NCBI RefSeq assembly: GCF_963678635.1
Contig: NC_087068.1
Coordinates: 8,188,027-8,252,026, forward strand
DNA length: 64,000 bases
Direction of reading: 5' to 3'
DNA from: Symsagittifera roscoffensis
Taxonomy: Eukaryota; Xenacoelomorpha; Acoela; Convolutidae
Part shown: positions 20,801 to 32,495 of the stretch, one piece after another
How positions within the stretch are numbered: the stretch's first letter is position 1
Layout of the letters: every line of letters begins with the position of its first letter
Position numbers and translations under genes: made by a program
Notes under the pieces: model-generated
Database searches by the model: none
Told to the model about the DNA's origin: nothing
What the model saw: only the letters and a program-made list of their open reading frames with translations

Positions 20801-21660
20801 GTGGCTTTGCTCTCGGAAGGAAAATATAATGTAATCATATCGGCCCCAAATCTCGAGATAGAGATTGAGAATCTGAGACCACTCAGGGCCGAACTACCGG
20901 CGGATATCTCGAACGCAATGAGAGGATTCAAGGACCACTCACTACGCATGCTAGTGTTGGACGAGGTTCTGGGGTTGGAACTGTCCAACTTCAGTCGACA
21001 GCTCAAATTGAAGCCAGGAATAGATGACGACCATCGAGTAATTGTGGCGATGTCGGATGACTTATGGTTCCGAGGAATGGACATAAAAGAGGAAGGAGAG
21101 AGAAGAAAGAACTCCAAGGATACCAGAGCTCACTTGGAAGCGATGTTTTTGAGAACCAAGCCAGAAGCTAACCTTGAGTAGCGGCATTGGGTGCGGATGC
21201 TTTTGAGCAAGGCCCAGTGATGATCAGGAAGATCCATGCCTACCTTGTGAAGGAGGTGAACCTGGCCGAAAATGCCGAGGAGAAGGCAGCCGAGTTTGTA
21301 AACAGAGTGTGCCAAGTTACCCTGGAAACTTTCTGGACTCAGAAGGTGAATGGAGAAGAAGGCTTTGAACGGATTGATAGCATGCTGGAAGGGCTAGGAG
21401 ACGGATGGACCGCGTCCTTCGTGGCAAAAGTCTACCCAAAACTCTCTCGATACTTGATAAAAGAATTCCTCCAAGCAGTAGTGGAAGTATCAATCGTTGA
21501 ACTACTAGCCTTGTTCGTGACGTTTAGAGCAGAAAACTTCGTGAAAGGACCGGTAGTACTGCTGACCGAAGGAGTTCAGAACTTGCGGTTAGATGGACTT
21601 CTAAAATTGATTGCAATAACACATGGAAACTTGGGAGGACTGATGAACCTGACACGTTAG
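17812..21660 (+). pseudogene. copy A: ORF2 N-terminal half (coiled coil, SGNH esterase, second domain)
   Basis: ATG at 17812 (MDNFNLDELMDLAEAYVG), with a stop in the first helix (17905), then open from 17936. A coiled coil (ELERTRKELDEM..) is encoded at about 18290-18490. In A the frame of this region runs on directly into the SGNH part. Block I reads LIL*DS (19039): the Gly of GDS is a TGA stop. Block III is ILVGTNNIS (19180-19200) and block V is DGIHFDS (19475). Further on, MVIANS-like and FAGINDHLHSRG (20566-20600) suggest a second, degenerate SGNH-like half. Other breaks are at 18814, 20549 and 21181. SGNH hydrolases cleave esters with Ser/Asp/His; this copy cannot. Confidence 0.7.
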
Positions 21661-23279
21661 CCAGAGCAGATGAGAGAGAATGTGAGGAGATTCGATGTGA
21701 AGAAAGTCACGGATTCGTGGAATAAGATAAGAGATCTGGGACATACTCTCATCCAGTATCTCCTACAGCAAATTCGCTTTGGAACAGGAGAGGATGAGAC
21801 TATTGAAAGGGAGGAGGACGTGAGACGACATGTTGGGGGCATGCCCCTGCTAACTGATCTAAGCTTAGCTATGAGGACCGATCCCTTAGCGTTGATCAGA
21901 GGAGCCACGGAGTTTGTGACAGTGATCTATGGACCAGCAGTCACGTTTGATTTCCCTGATGTTAAGGTGGAAGCGTACAGGAGGTCGGTGCTGCACCTGA
22001 ACCTCATATGTGAGCGGGAGTGAACGGGAGTGTGCTGAACTGGTGTGAGCAACATGTATTGCGAGAATTCATGAGCGAAGATCTGTTGTTTGGAAAGATA
22101 GCAGAGCCAGAAATGACGGTCGTCAACTTTGACGAGCACTTCCGTGATCGTATGGGAGAAGTAGAGAGAGAGAGGGCACATTGAGGTATTTCCGAAGCTC
22201 TGGAATCTAAGGCCCTACGGCAAGACAAATGGTGAGATCACCAGGATTCCTCCTCTCACTGCGGCATACCACAAGGTGAGAGAGGAGACGAAAGACTGGG
22301 GTGATTACGAGAAGCTGCCAGAAGAAATCCATGAATTCCCTCTGAAAAGAAGGATGTTGCTCAGAGCAGTCTCCGTAGTACAAAATCCTAGATTGAGAGG
22401 GTTTGAGACCAATGAAAGGAGGGTAGCGAAATTCGCGGAAACGATGGATCCATGTTTTGTGGGTAGAAATGCCGCAGTGTTACAGCATATGAGATTTGCC
22501 TACACGGATCAAGCGACGAGAAGGCGAATAAGCAATGCCGCGACTCCTAAGCCTGGAGGATTTGACAGGGAATGTACGGAATTAAACCTAGCGCCTATGA
22601 GGATGAGAGGCAGATCCGAACTACCTGAGGCCTCTCTGATTCTGACTAGTGTGAAACCGGAGTTAACAGTGGGAGGACCGCTGCAGACGAGAACCTTCCT
22701 GGCACCCTTCGGCTATGAGGAAATCAAAGTGGTCCATGGAGAAAAGGAAGATAAATCAGCCGGCAGGCTAATCATACCGAAATTTCCGGATGGGGTCAGA
22801 ACGGAAGAGCAAGGGCCTCCAAATTTGAAAGATAGATCAGAAGGAGATGATGGGGAGGAAGCTGTCGATCGGAAGCACTTATGCAAGAGGATCCCGATCA
22901 AGCAGAGAAGGAGGACGATAAAGCATCGACAGGAGGAATATCCAGCCTGGATTTCAATTTCCTCAGTGACTTTGAAAACAATGCAGACGCGTTGGGAACG
23001 ACTGAACCAGCAGACGAAGCTATTTCGACACTGGAATCTCCGTCGGCTTTTGTTCAAATGAACCGGGGTTTGCCGGAGAGCAGCTCTCCGGGCAATTCTA
23101 AAGACAGGGAACAAAGACTCCTTATGGAATCACCAAGGAGAAGAAGAATAGAAGGCGCTGCCAGAGTACTCTTCATGGGAACGTTACCCGAAGAAGTGTG
23201 GGAGGTACATCACCGAGACCATGAAAATAGGACGGGATGTAGATTGAGCAGATTGGCCTTCATGGAAAAAGTCTGGACA

Positions 23280-24011
23280 GTAGTTCAGAGCTACGGAACC
23301 CAGTCCATTTTGAAAGTAGGTCTCAACCGATCACTGATGCGGGAAGTCCTTAACAAACTCGACGAGTGTGAAGGGAGATTGAGTGAGTTGTTGATCGACT
23401 CAGCCACTGACGAAAGTGAAGCAAAATCTCCTATCAAGATGACACCGCAAGAGACTAAAGGAGAAGTGGTATATATGTCGAAAACCAGAAAACGAACGAT
23501 GCGATCGAAATTGGTGATTGATAAGACTAATGAGATGAAGATGAAAATAGGCAGCAAATTGATACCGAGGAGAGCGGGAAAGACGACGGTGGTTTCGGAA
23601 ATATCGGTAAAGGCTGTCAACTCAGCGAAAAGAAAACGAGTCGACGTAGTTCAGAGCTATGGGACCCAGTCCATTCTGAAAACGGGTCTCAACCAACCCT
23701 TGATGAGAGAAGTACTTGACAAGCTTGATGATTGTGAAGGAAGACTGAGTGAGTTGTTGATCGACTCGGCCACTGATGAAAGTGAAGCGAATTCTCCCAT
23801 CAAGATGACACCGCAGGACGATAAAGGAGAGGTGGTGTATCTGTCAAGAACCAGGAGAGGGACGATGCGATCAAAATTGGTGATTGATAAAATCAATGCG
23901 ATGAAAATGAAGTTAGGCAGCAGAGTGATGCCGAGGAGAGTTGGAAAGACGAAGGTGGATTCAGAAATATCAATGAAAGCTGGTAATTCAGCGAAAAGGA
24001 AACGAGTTGAG
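23280..24011 (+). repeat. in-frame tandem duplication (2 x 366 bp) in copy A ORF2
   Basis: VVQSYGTQSILK.. begins at 23280 and again at 23646, giving two 122-residue copies within 22881-25172. Copy C has one (about 53630-53260). The second A copy is almost identical to that of C while the first has diverged (for example NEMKMKIGSKLIPRRAG against NAMKMKLGSRVMPRRVG). Confidence 0.85.
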
Positions 24012-26461
24012 GAGGTCATGGATTTGAGACAAGGTGATGATCGATTGCCTGGCACAGACAGAATGTTAACGGATGTAGCAATGGTGCCGCCCATTCTAAT
24101 GGCAGGGATAAATTCAACAGGTTATAAATCCAAAAGGAGTGACCGCACTCTGACTGGATCAACGTTAGAACTGGAAGTACTCAGCCAATGTGGAGAGAGT
24201 ACCATGAAAGACTTTAAATTGTCTCCCATGAACCACGGAAAGGGAAGTGTTGTAGGACAACTAGTACCAGTGGAACATAACCGACTGACAGTGTCGGAGA
24301 CTGTATCAAAAGATGAACCCGTCGGTGGACACATGGAGATGTTTGAGTACAGAAACTCGGCCAGAGGACACTTAATAGCTCTGGAAGACAAGAGTGCTAT
24401 GGAAGTTTATCTGGAGACAATGATGCAAGGCACCACCCTCAAGCAGAAAGCATACGGGAATCTAGCGTCGCCTGAGATGCAGGCAGAAACGATCGAGCAA
24501 TTGGTGAGCCTTCCATTTAAAGCTGTAGTGTTACGGTACTTTGAAGAAGAGATGAGGACTACGCCGAGAATACACGCTCTGATAGCAGTACCCTACGTGA
24601 GGACTGAACTACAACTGAGTCTCGCCTGGTGCATGATCGGACTGACTCGCGAGGAATATGATTCAGAAGAAAGGAAGAGATCGAAAGAAGAAAAGGTCTT
24701 CCTGATGACGAGCATGAGGGATCTGATAACCCAAGAGGGAGCAGCAGTAGCGTGCGCGAAGCGGAGAGACGCTCTCTGTTTCATCCGATTCATGATAGAG
24801 CAAATTTCAGAGCCAGCATTGAATTCTTGTGTCGAGTTGCTGAGAGAGGGCGATGAACGAGTGAGAGCCCTACTCTTGCTAGCACTGCTGGATATACATC
24901 AAATCAAACTAATGAGAGTGAACATGAAAGAACCCGTGGAGCTAGAACCCATGAGGAAAGTAGACGAAATCAGGATATTCTCAAACAAGGAGCTGAGGCT
25001 CACTAAGGAATCTATGGAAGCACTGTCGAAATCCAATGAATACTGTGGACCGATCAGAAAGAAGTCATACAGTTACGTGTCCGGAGTCATAGGGATAGCG
25101 TACAACCCGTTTCTCAGTGAAGACATACGCGATTACTTCTTTGATTACGAGCAAGCAAAGCAGTGTTGCTGAGGTTCTGGACGTCAAGAATTGCAACGAT
25201 TAAAAGCGCTGCTAATCCGCAGACGAAGCTGGGACTAGTCTTAGAAGAAAAGTTGGCTGCACCTTCCGTGCCAGAATCCGACAAACGAGTGGAGTTTGGA
25301 TTGGGATTCTCAGATGAATCACTGAGAACGAGCTTGATGGTAGTGTGGGAACTGATGAGACCATCGTGGTGTCCTAGTCCCAATGCTGATTCGATACTAC
25401 AGGCAACACAAGATGTGCAGAGGGAACTAATTGCAGACTGTAACCTGCGTGAGCCTAATATCATATATAATGTGATGACAACAGCCTCTAAGAGCAACGG
25501 GGAAGACAAAGTGGAGTTGCCTGGCTGGGGGCCAGAAGACGGGGTTAAACCTGGTAGCTGTCTGGCAGAAGTCTGTGGACTGGAAGGTCACATTTGTGGA
25601 AGTCTGGATTGCGTGAAAGCTCTAGAGAGACACCACAAGCAGTTGACAGTATTGTTTGGGAACATTGTGATGAAAGCAAGAATTGAAACGGAATTGATCG
25701 CAGATTGCCATGGAGGAACCGAGGTGAATCTAGTGACGGCACTAACATTCTACAGTATGTTTGGTTCTTTAGAGTCCCTATTGAATCTAGAACAGAAACA
25801 TGAGATGGTCACGGCCATCAGTGTAGAAGTGTTCCCAGGAGTTTTGAGACTGAGCAAAAACCCATAGGAAAATGGAGGGAAGCGATCGAGGCGGAAATGA
25901 ACATCCGACACAGTGAAAATTATCGCAGACCATCGGGAGCGCGATATTTGGTGGGATCGACATTAGCTCCAATGTGCAAGAGCAGATACCCAGTGCATTT
26001 CGTAGCTGTGGATGTAAAAAGTACGAGAACGATCGTGGATCAGGCCTCCTCAGTGCCAGAGTGTGTAAGACTAACGAGAATGTCGGAAAATTTTTATGAA
26101 ATACTGTGCAAAATATTCTCAGCAGTTCCAGAGAGAACTAAGGAGGAGTTGGAATCGATACTGGGAAAGAAGTTCATGGGATACGTCAGTGGGAATTTCA
26201 GTGACTTTGAAAGACAAAAACAGAGAGGATCAACCGTTACGGATTACAGTACAGTAGATGAGAATGATGAAGTCCACCGAGTGATGATGGAAGTAGAACC
26301 ACTACTGGAAGCTTCGGAAAAGCGTAACTGGAGGATCATCATGTTGACACATGACGAGTTTCCTTGCCATTGCTTGCTGCAAACATGGTGGTACCCCGAA
26401 CGTAGTAATCTGGTGTTGATCTGGGACTCTGGAGAGCTGCTCTTCATGGGTTTACCAGACT

Positions 26462-26538
26462 CATCACGGCCCATAGTACCCAATAGTCCCCAATAGTGAT
26501 TATCACGGCCCATAGTCCCTAATAGTCCCCAATAGTGA
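26462..26538 (+). repeat. 39-bp tandem duplication in copy A
   Basis: ATCACGGCCCATAGT..CCCCAATAGTGAT occurs twice back to back, with an inner repeat of AATAGTCCC. Copy C has a shorter single version (about 50810-50830). It introduces a stop and shift in ORF2. Confidence 0.8.
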
Positions 26539-27170
26539 TAGTGGGAGTTATGATGGCGATACGATGGCTGGAAGCTCATGTGAAAGAAAACAAAAGACAG
26601 GAGGCGCCAACCAGAGAACAATTGCAGAAATTGGATTGTCTAAAGTTTTTAGATCTTTTTGGGACAACGTGCAAGATGCTGAACATTCCGATGGAAGTGA
26701 AAAAAATATGGGCAAGGAGACGACTGATGCCATGGTTTAGAGCCAATTTGACTGCATGGTTGTACGAGTATGCCAAGAAGCATATGTCGAAGCACGGCAG
26801 AGTGTACAGTGTGTATCAGCTCTACATTGGGGCAGGAAGTTTCAAGCGAGCTTTCGTGACTCATCGGAATGCAGTGACCACCGCCGTAAAGAGAATTTCC
26901 AGGACAAGTGAACGTAATGGAAGGGAGTAAGAAGAGATGTTGAAGGAAGATTTGGAGAGAAACGAGACGTTGTGCCTTCACAATAGCTTCTTCAGGAACA
27001 TAGAATCTAACGTGGATCCCCTACCTTGTTGTAAACAAAGGGTAGAAGAGTAGAAGTGTTGGAGGACTGCTTCCAACATCGTCAGAATAGCTACCGATGT
27101 TTGGCAAGACACAGAGACTGAAAGTGGAGAGTCAATGACGCAGGAGGAGGAGATGGACCATTGACAGAAT

Positions 27171-27684
27171 GGCCGAAAAACAAGATGTGAAAAGAAAGAA
27201 AATTAGAAAAATTTAGAAGTTTTAGAACTTCTAAACGACGAAAAAAGAAGAAACAAAGAAATGACGAAAGAGAAGAAGTTAAAACTCAGAATTGTTTTAT
27301 ATGTGTGACAAAAACTCAAGTGATAAACTAAGCAACCAAGTTGTAATTGAAAACTGAAAGAAAACATTTAGTTGAGTTTCGAACTTTAACGAATTTGCTG
27401 CATTTATAAATTTGTTTTTTGATTTTAGTTAGTGGCTTTAGAGACATTTTTATTCATTTAGAAAGGTTTGAGTAAAGTGTATACTTAAATATTCTAGCCT
27501 GCATGATTGTTTTTAATCAACTAGGACAACTGATCTTTTTGTGGTGGCATGAAAGGCTTGGGTAATCTCTTGAAGAGGGATATTGTTTCATTGTTCTTTC
27601 TAACCACAGAGCTCCTTAGTTTTAATATTCAAGACCAACAACAACTAAAATTTCTGAAGGGAAGAGGCATAGTAGGATAATTTT
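27171..27684 (+). other. 3' UTR of copy A
   Basis: AT-rich, no gene seen. It matches copy C (about 50180-49730, reverse complement), including CCTGCATGA.TGTTTTTAATCA and GGCATAGTAGGATAATTTTAG. The match ends at about 27681, where fragment F begins. Confidence 0.7.
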
Positions 27685-28865
27685 AGATTGAGAGAAGAAG
27701 AGTAGAATCAGGAGAGGAAAGCATGGACGAGACTCTCAGCGAGGCAGGAGAGGATATGGAAGTGGGAAACACGCCGGAGCCAAAACCATCAGAGGAGGAA
27801 TTCATCACTCAAGAACTGTTGAAGGATCTGAGCGGAAAAAATTGGGCAGACACTACCACGCCACCTCTGACCTCATCTCCCCGCAAGAATCTACAGTTAC
27901 CACTGACGAGCGAGACTCCTAATATGGGAATGATATTCCTGAGCGCAGAAGGAAGGGAGAAGAACACCTTCGAGGGAAACAGGGATGCGTTTCTAGGCAC
28001 TCTGGATGAGGACGCTTGGCGAGAATTCTTGAGCGATTTCAATCAAGAAGTGAATGGCGAGATCACATTGGATGATTTCAAGGAAGAAGTTCTGGGTTTG
28101 GAAGGTGAAAACACAAGTGACCACGAGAGACAAAACGTGATCGGGAAACCTATGGTTGGTGCTTCAAACCTGGAAGAGATCGACGCGATACACGAGAAAA
28201 TGATGGAACTTGAGCCTCTCCTAGAAGCCTCGGGAGAACGCAATCTTAGGAGCGTCGACCTCACACATGGGGATTGTCCATGCCACTGTCTGGCACAAAC
28301 AGTGTGGTACCCGGATCATGCGAATCTCTGCCTGATCTGGGATGTGGAGGAAATCAGGTCGTTGGGACTGCCCGATCATCAGCAAAAGGTGACCGTCTTG
28401 GTGGTGGGCACGATGCTGGCCCTACGATGGATTGAAGAAAATGTAGCAAAGTATCGGGAATCGAAGACGCCAACGGCAGAGTCGATTTACGCGATAGATT
28501 ACAGCAGGAGACTTGAGCTGTTTGAGACCGCATGCAAGGTGTTCGCCATACCAATGGAAGTCAGACACGTATGGAGCCGCTTAAGGTTCTTTCCTTGGTT
28601 TCGAGCGACGTTAACGTCCTGGTTATACATGGTAACGAAGGATCATATGAGGAAGTATCAAAAAAAATATCGACAGTTCCAGGCTGAGATAGGACCGGAG
28701 GCCTTCAAGAGACCTCTGCTGACCCATCGAAATGCGATTACGACGGGGTGGAAAAGAGTTGATAGAGTATCCAGAAACAACACCAGAGCGAGGGAGTCGA
28801 TACTAGAGGAAGACCTGGCAAAGAATGTGAGCCTGAGTCTTCACAATTCCTTCTGTTTGAACCGG
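27685..28865 (+). pseudogene. fragment F: C-terminal part of ORF2 of the B subfamily
   Basis: The open frame 27723-28898 is nearly identical to 46817-47956 of copy B (MDETLSEAGEDMEVGN.. to ..SLSLHNSFCLNR) and is then cut by the LTR at 28866. The last ten residues (CRCVQILIAV) are LTR sequence. It contains the conserved LTHGDCPCHC..WYPDHANLCLIWDVEE block. It has no start or end of its own. B may have inserted into this older copy, or F was joined by recombination. Confidence 0.8.
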
Positions 28866-29958
28866 TGCAGGTGTGTGCAGATTTTGATTGCTGTTTAGCG
28901 ATAGTGTGAAAATTTTACATGGTATTGAATTTTGGGGTGTAGATAAACTTAAGTCTGCTGCAAACTTCTGTAAATGACCACTGGCACTGTATCTTGAGTA
29001 ACACTCGGGTTTCTGGGGATTCACTGACAGCCGGCAGCACGCGATGAGGACATCGATCTTGAGTCCGGGGAGTATGTGCCAGTTGGTCATATCTAGAAGT
29101 TTGACCTTGAGGGACACGAATATACGTGATTTTGGAAGGAAGTTTTATTTTTCATGGAGCCTGTCATGCTCAGTTTTCTCGCGACAACTGAAAACATCAA
29201 ATAAGAAATCAGAACGACCGAATTAACAATTGCGGGAAAGTTGTCAAATATATACAGTGGGAAATTGCTATTCGCAATTTCCATCGTAGAAAACTAGAGT
29301 AGAGCTGTCCTATCTGATATAGGAGACCGAACAATTACGAGAGAAGAGCTAAAATCAACTGGACCAGTGTGAACCTTCAACGGAAAGGCTGACAAGTGAA
29401 GTTTCCCGATGGTCCAGATCCAAAACTATATTCTTGAGTTAAAACTTATTTCCTTTGATTGGAACTCATCGTTAGAAAACTTCTTGAGTTATATTTGATT
29501 ACATTTATGCCAGAGTCAGTAATAAGTTTAATTACTTTGTTTCTCAAGCGTGCTGCTATGTAAGTACCAAATTTAGTTTTCTCGAGTGTGTTTTATGATT
29601 GTTATGTTGAGATAAGGCAAGTTTTAGGTTGATCCATCTGAAATGGATCAAAGTTCCACTGTCTAATAAAAAGTAACTTAACGGATTGTTCCGACCCTGT
29701 TTTTAACGGCGTTCGTGTATTTTGGGTATCTCGAGACCTAAGTATGGGAACGTTATTATTTTCTAGAGTGGTGGATATTTTGGTAGTAGCCTTTAAGCTG
29801 TAACGGGTTCTAGTCTCATGTCGCAAGCGAACCGAATTGGCTCCGACCGTTTTTGAGGTAGAAAAACACAAGAGATAGTGTCCCTGACTCTTGAGCCAAT
29901 GGTTATAGGGCCTATTTTTCTTAAACCTCATATGTGACCGAAGTAGGCGACTGTTACA
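28866..29958 (+). repeat. 5' LTR of copy B
   Basis: 1093 bp, TGCAGGTGTGTGC ... GGCGACTGTTACA, with TG..CA ends. The inverse copy at 12417-13463 shares both termini. The first 74 bp recur at 48383-48456 as the start of the 3' LTR. The TCCGGGGAGT motif is at 29063-29072, about 200 nt inside. It is followed at 29959 by TAGTGTTTTTATGGCGCTCCT, shared with copy E. Open frames in it look spurious. Confidence 0.75.
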
Positions 29959-29969
29959 TAGTGTTTTTA

Positions 29970-29987
29970 TGGCGCTCCTTTGTGTTT
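29970..29987 (+). promoter_or_regulatory. candidate tRNA primer-binding site, copy B
   Basis: TGGCGCTCCTT starts 12 nt after the LTR end. The first 10 bases equal those in copy E and diverge after that. Confidence 0.5.
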
Positions 29988-30466
29988 TTACGACATCATG
30001 ACTACGGAGTCGAACCCACTTGACACAGCTCCGGGCTGCATGCCCATTCTAGAGTACCGGTGGTACGGTTCAGCGGTAACATGTAAACCTTCCGGTTGTA
30101 CCGTGATAGCTTTTTAAGAAAACTTGAGAAAACTTCCTGGTACGCTCTTCGAACGAGGCCTAGCTAACCGAGTAAGGGGGTGGGGGTAACAAGGGGGACA
30201 AAAAAACGAGCAAAAAGACAAAAGCGGAACAAAAACAAGAAAAAAGTATAGAAAAAGGAACAAAAACCATAAAACAAAAAAGACAGTGACTTGGATACCA
30301 GATTAGTTGGATCAAACCTTTATATTAATTAAATAGTATACCCATACTGTTTTATAAGACCGATCGTTTCGATCAACCTAGCAATCTAAACCAGTGACTT
30401 CAATAAGGTACCCAAGTGGGGGGCGTTGTTAAGGGTTTTCAGATAGCTTGCAACCTAGCCAGACCT
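29988..30466 (+). other. B leader, first part, with A-rich tract
   Basis: No gene. 29990-30120 is related to 4870-5020 of copy E (ACATCATGAC.., CCTTCCGG.TGTACCGTGA..). An A-rich, G/C-spotted tract lies at 30198-30288. Confidence 0.5.
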
Positions 30467-30655
30467 CTAGGAGACTTGACTGGAAGAGGTGACCAGCCGA
30501 ATGGGAAAGTGGTTCACAAGGACAGAACCGGACCACTAGGAGACTTGACTGGAAGAGGTGACCAGCCGAGTGGGAAAGTGGTTTACAAGGACTGAGCTGA
30601 ACCGCTAGGAAACTTGACTGGAAGAGGTGACCAGTCAAGTGGGAAGGTGGTGCTG
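30467..30655 (+). repeat. 69-bp tandem repeat (about 2.7 copies) in the B leader
   Basis: CTAGGAGACTTGACTGGAAG starts at 30467, 30536 and 30605 (period 69). Each unit carries GAAGAGGTGACCAGCC and GGGAAAGTGG. A minus-strand open frame across it exists only because the period is a multiple of three. Confidence 0.85.
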
Positions 30656-31555
30656 GTGTCAAGTGCAGTGCACGTCAAGGGGACAACCAGCACGGGATCG
30701 CTACAACAAGAAGAGGACGCACAGGGGTGTTCTCAAGTTGGGCAAACGGGTATTGGTAAAATCCACCTTACATTATAGGAAATAAGTGTAAAATTGGAAA
30801 AGCGGAGCCCCATTGTTTTGAGGAAGTTTTTACACAAGCAGGCCTGGAAACAGGTCTACGGTTTTCTCTCGAGAGGTTTAGCACCCGGCGCTTAAGGGAT
30901 TTTTCGGCTTAAGAGGGGGACTAAAGAGGGGGGAGGTTAGAAGGGGGGCTGGTTAGGTTAGAGGTTGGTGGTTGTAAGTTGTAAAAAGGGGGGACACATT
31001 AGAGTAACTAACTGTTCGACATCGTCGATTTAGTTACATTAGATACTTACACGCGTTGTTCATAAGAAGCGGATATCCAAATTTAACATCGAGTTAAGGT
31101 AGGTACCCTGGTCGGATCGGTAGGGGGGAGCGGACATAGACAGTTTTTGTGATACCCCATAACATCGCTAGCATGGGGGAGGAAAACGCGTGGCAATCGG
31201 GTACCATATCTGTCAGCTTTGAATTTTAGGTGGGTTCATCTCTCTGTTTTTGTGATTTTTCTTGTTTAAATTTTTACGTTTTGGTGAAAATTTGTTGTTG
31301 GTATTTGAACGAACAGGTGATCACAAGATACCTGCGAAAAAGTTGTAGTTTCAAATAGCCTGAAACAACGAGAGGGAGATAAATACAGGGGGGTCAGTAT
31401 TTAGATTTTGGCTTTTAAGATAGGGATTTTGGGAAAATTTTTACTAGAGCTCAAGTGGTGGTACATGGTACAGTGGTTTAAGAGTCCCCACAACGAAGAA
31501 GAAGAGATCCTACTATCCAGACACTTAGTGACAGGTCTTGGGACAGTACCGAAGA
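30656..31555 (+). other. B leader, middle part
   Basis: No gene seen. Contains G-rich stretches (GGGGGACTAAAGAGGGGGGAGG.. at about 30914-30990) and ordinary AT-rich sequence. Confidence 0.5.
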
Positions 31556-32235
31556 AGTCTTGGGACATTGCAGTCTGGGGACGGTCTTGGAGCAGTACAG
31601 TCTTGGGACAGTCTTGGGACAGTGCAGTCTTGGGACAGTCTGGGGACGGTGCAGTCTTGGGACAGTCTTGGACCAGAGCAGTCTTGGTACGACACAGTCT
31701 TGGGACAGTGGTCTTGGGACACTGGTCTTGGGACAGTGGTCTTGGGACAGTGGTCTTGGGACAGTGGTCTTGGGACAGTGGTCTTGGGACAGTAGCCTTG
31801 GGACAGTAGTCTTGGGACAGTGGTCTTGGGACAGTGGTCTTGGGACAGTGGTCTTGGGACAGTAGTCTTGGGACAGTAGTCTTGGGACAGTGGTCTTGGG
31901 ACACTGGTCTTGGGACAGTAGTCTTGGGACAGTAGTCTTGGGACAGTGGTCTTGGGACAGTGGTCTTTGGACACTGGTCTTGGGACAGTAGTCTTGGGAC
32001 AGTAGTCTTGGGACAGTAGTCTTGGGACAGTAGTCTTGGGGCAGTAGTCTTGAGACAGTAGTCTTAGGGCAAGGGTCTTGGGACAGTAGCCTTGGGACAG
32101 TGGTCTTGGGACACTAGTCTTGGGACAGTCGTCTTAGGGCAAGGGTCTTGGGACAGTGGTCTTGGGACACTAACAAGAAGTACTGGGACAGCACTGAATA
32201 GTCTTGGGACAGTAGAGAGGAAGTCTTGGAATAGT
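31556..32235 (+). repeat. 14-bp minisatellite TCTTGGGACAGTGG in the B leader
   Basis: About 40-48 imperfect copies of TCTTGGGACAGTGG, with variants AGTAG, ACTGG and AGCCT. The left end (31556-31690) has irregular longer spacing. Units such as TTAGGGCAAGGG recur at about 32065 and 32135, suggesting higher-order duplication. Long open frames on both strands are by-products of the repeat. Confidence 0.9.
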
Positions 32236-32495
32236 ATAAAGAAGAGGGTGACGGTACTAAAGAGTACTAAGACAGGTTGAAGTAACCAATCGCGAAATTA
32301 AATTTTCTAACCAGTCCTAAAAGATCCGGTACTGTGGGGATCAAGAATATACAGAATTTTCAAAAAGCTTAGGAAATGTTGTTTTTCTTAAATTTTATAT
32401 CTCTTTTTATTGATTTTGTCAAAAGATATTTTAACCATAGAGTAGAATTTTGTATATAGTAATACTGTAAATAGGAACAATTGTAAATAAAAATA
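32236..32495 (+). other. B leader end before gag
   Basis: AT-rich, 260 nt, no gene seen. The gag ATG (AATAATGAGG) is at 32496. Confidence 0.5.

Larger units (their letters stand above)
21661..27170 (+). pseudogene. copy A: ORF2 C-terminal half, function unknown
   Basis: Pieces 21670-22023, 22276-23061, 22881-25172, 25163-25867, 25897-26496 and 26535-26930 align in order with copy C. A conserved start (GGMPLLTDLSLAMRTDP.., YGPAVTF.FPDVKVEAYRRSVLHLNLI) is shared with B. Next comes a low-complexity E/S/K-rich part, then an A/C-specific module of about 1000 residues. The end (EVEPLLEAS..LTHDEFPCHC..WWYPE..LIWDSGEL, ..FRANLTAWLYEY..HRNAVTTA) is shared with B and F. Conserved Cys and His in FPCHC could bind metal (inference). 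An in-frame duplication lies at 23280-24011, and a 39-bp duplication at about 26462-26538 breaks the frame. Confidence 0.65.
13833..27684 (+). mobile_element. LTR retrotransposon copy A, 5'-truncated
   Basis: It begins inside the end of RNase H (KTEFYERLEQKQ region) and runs through the linker, integrase, macro domain and the long second coding region to a 3' UTR. The 3' UTR at about 27300-27680 matches 49560-49900 of copy C in reverse complement. At about 27685 the sequence switches abruptly to fragment F. Gag, protease, RT and both LTRs are missing. Overall it is very similar to copy C. Confidence 0.8.

Noticed and set aside
31556-32235. CRISPR-like array
   Set aside because: Units are contiguous 14-mers without unique spacers, in a eukaryotic retroelement leader.
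31401-32280. Long open frames with PKTTVPRLLSQD-like or WSWDSGLGTV-like repeats
   Set aside because: They arise from a 14-bp tandem repeat that leaves several frames open; this is not protein evidence.
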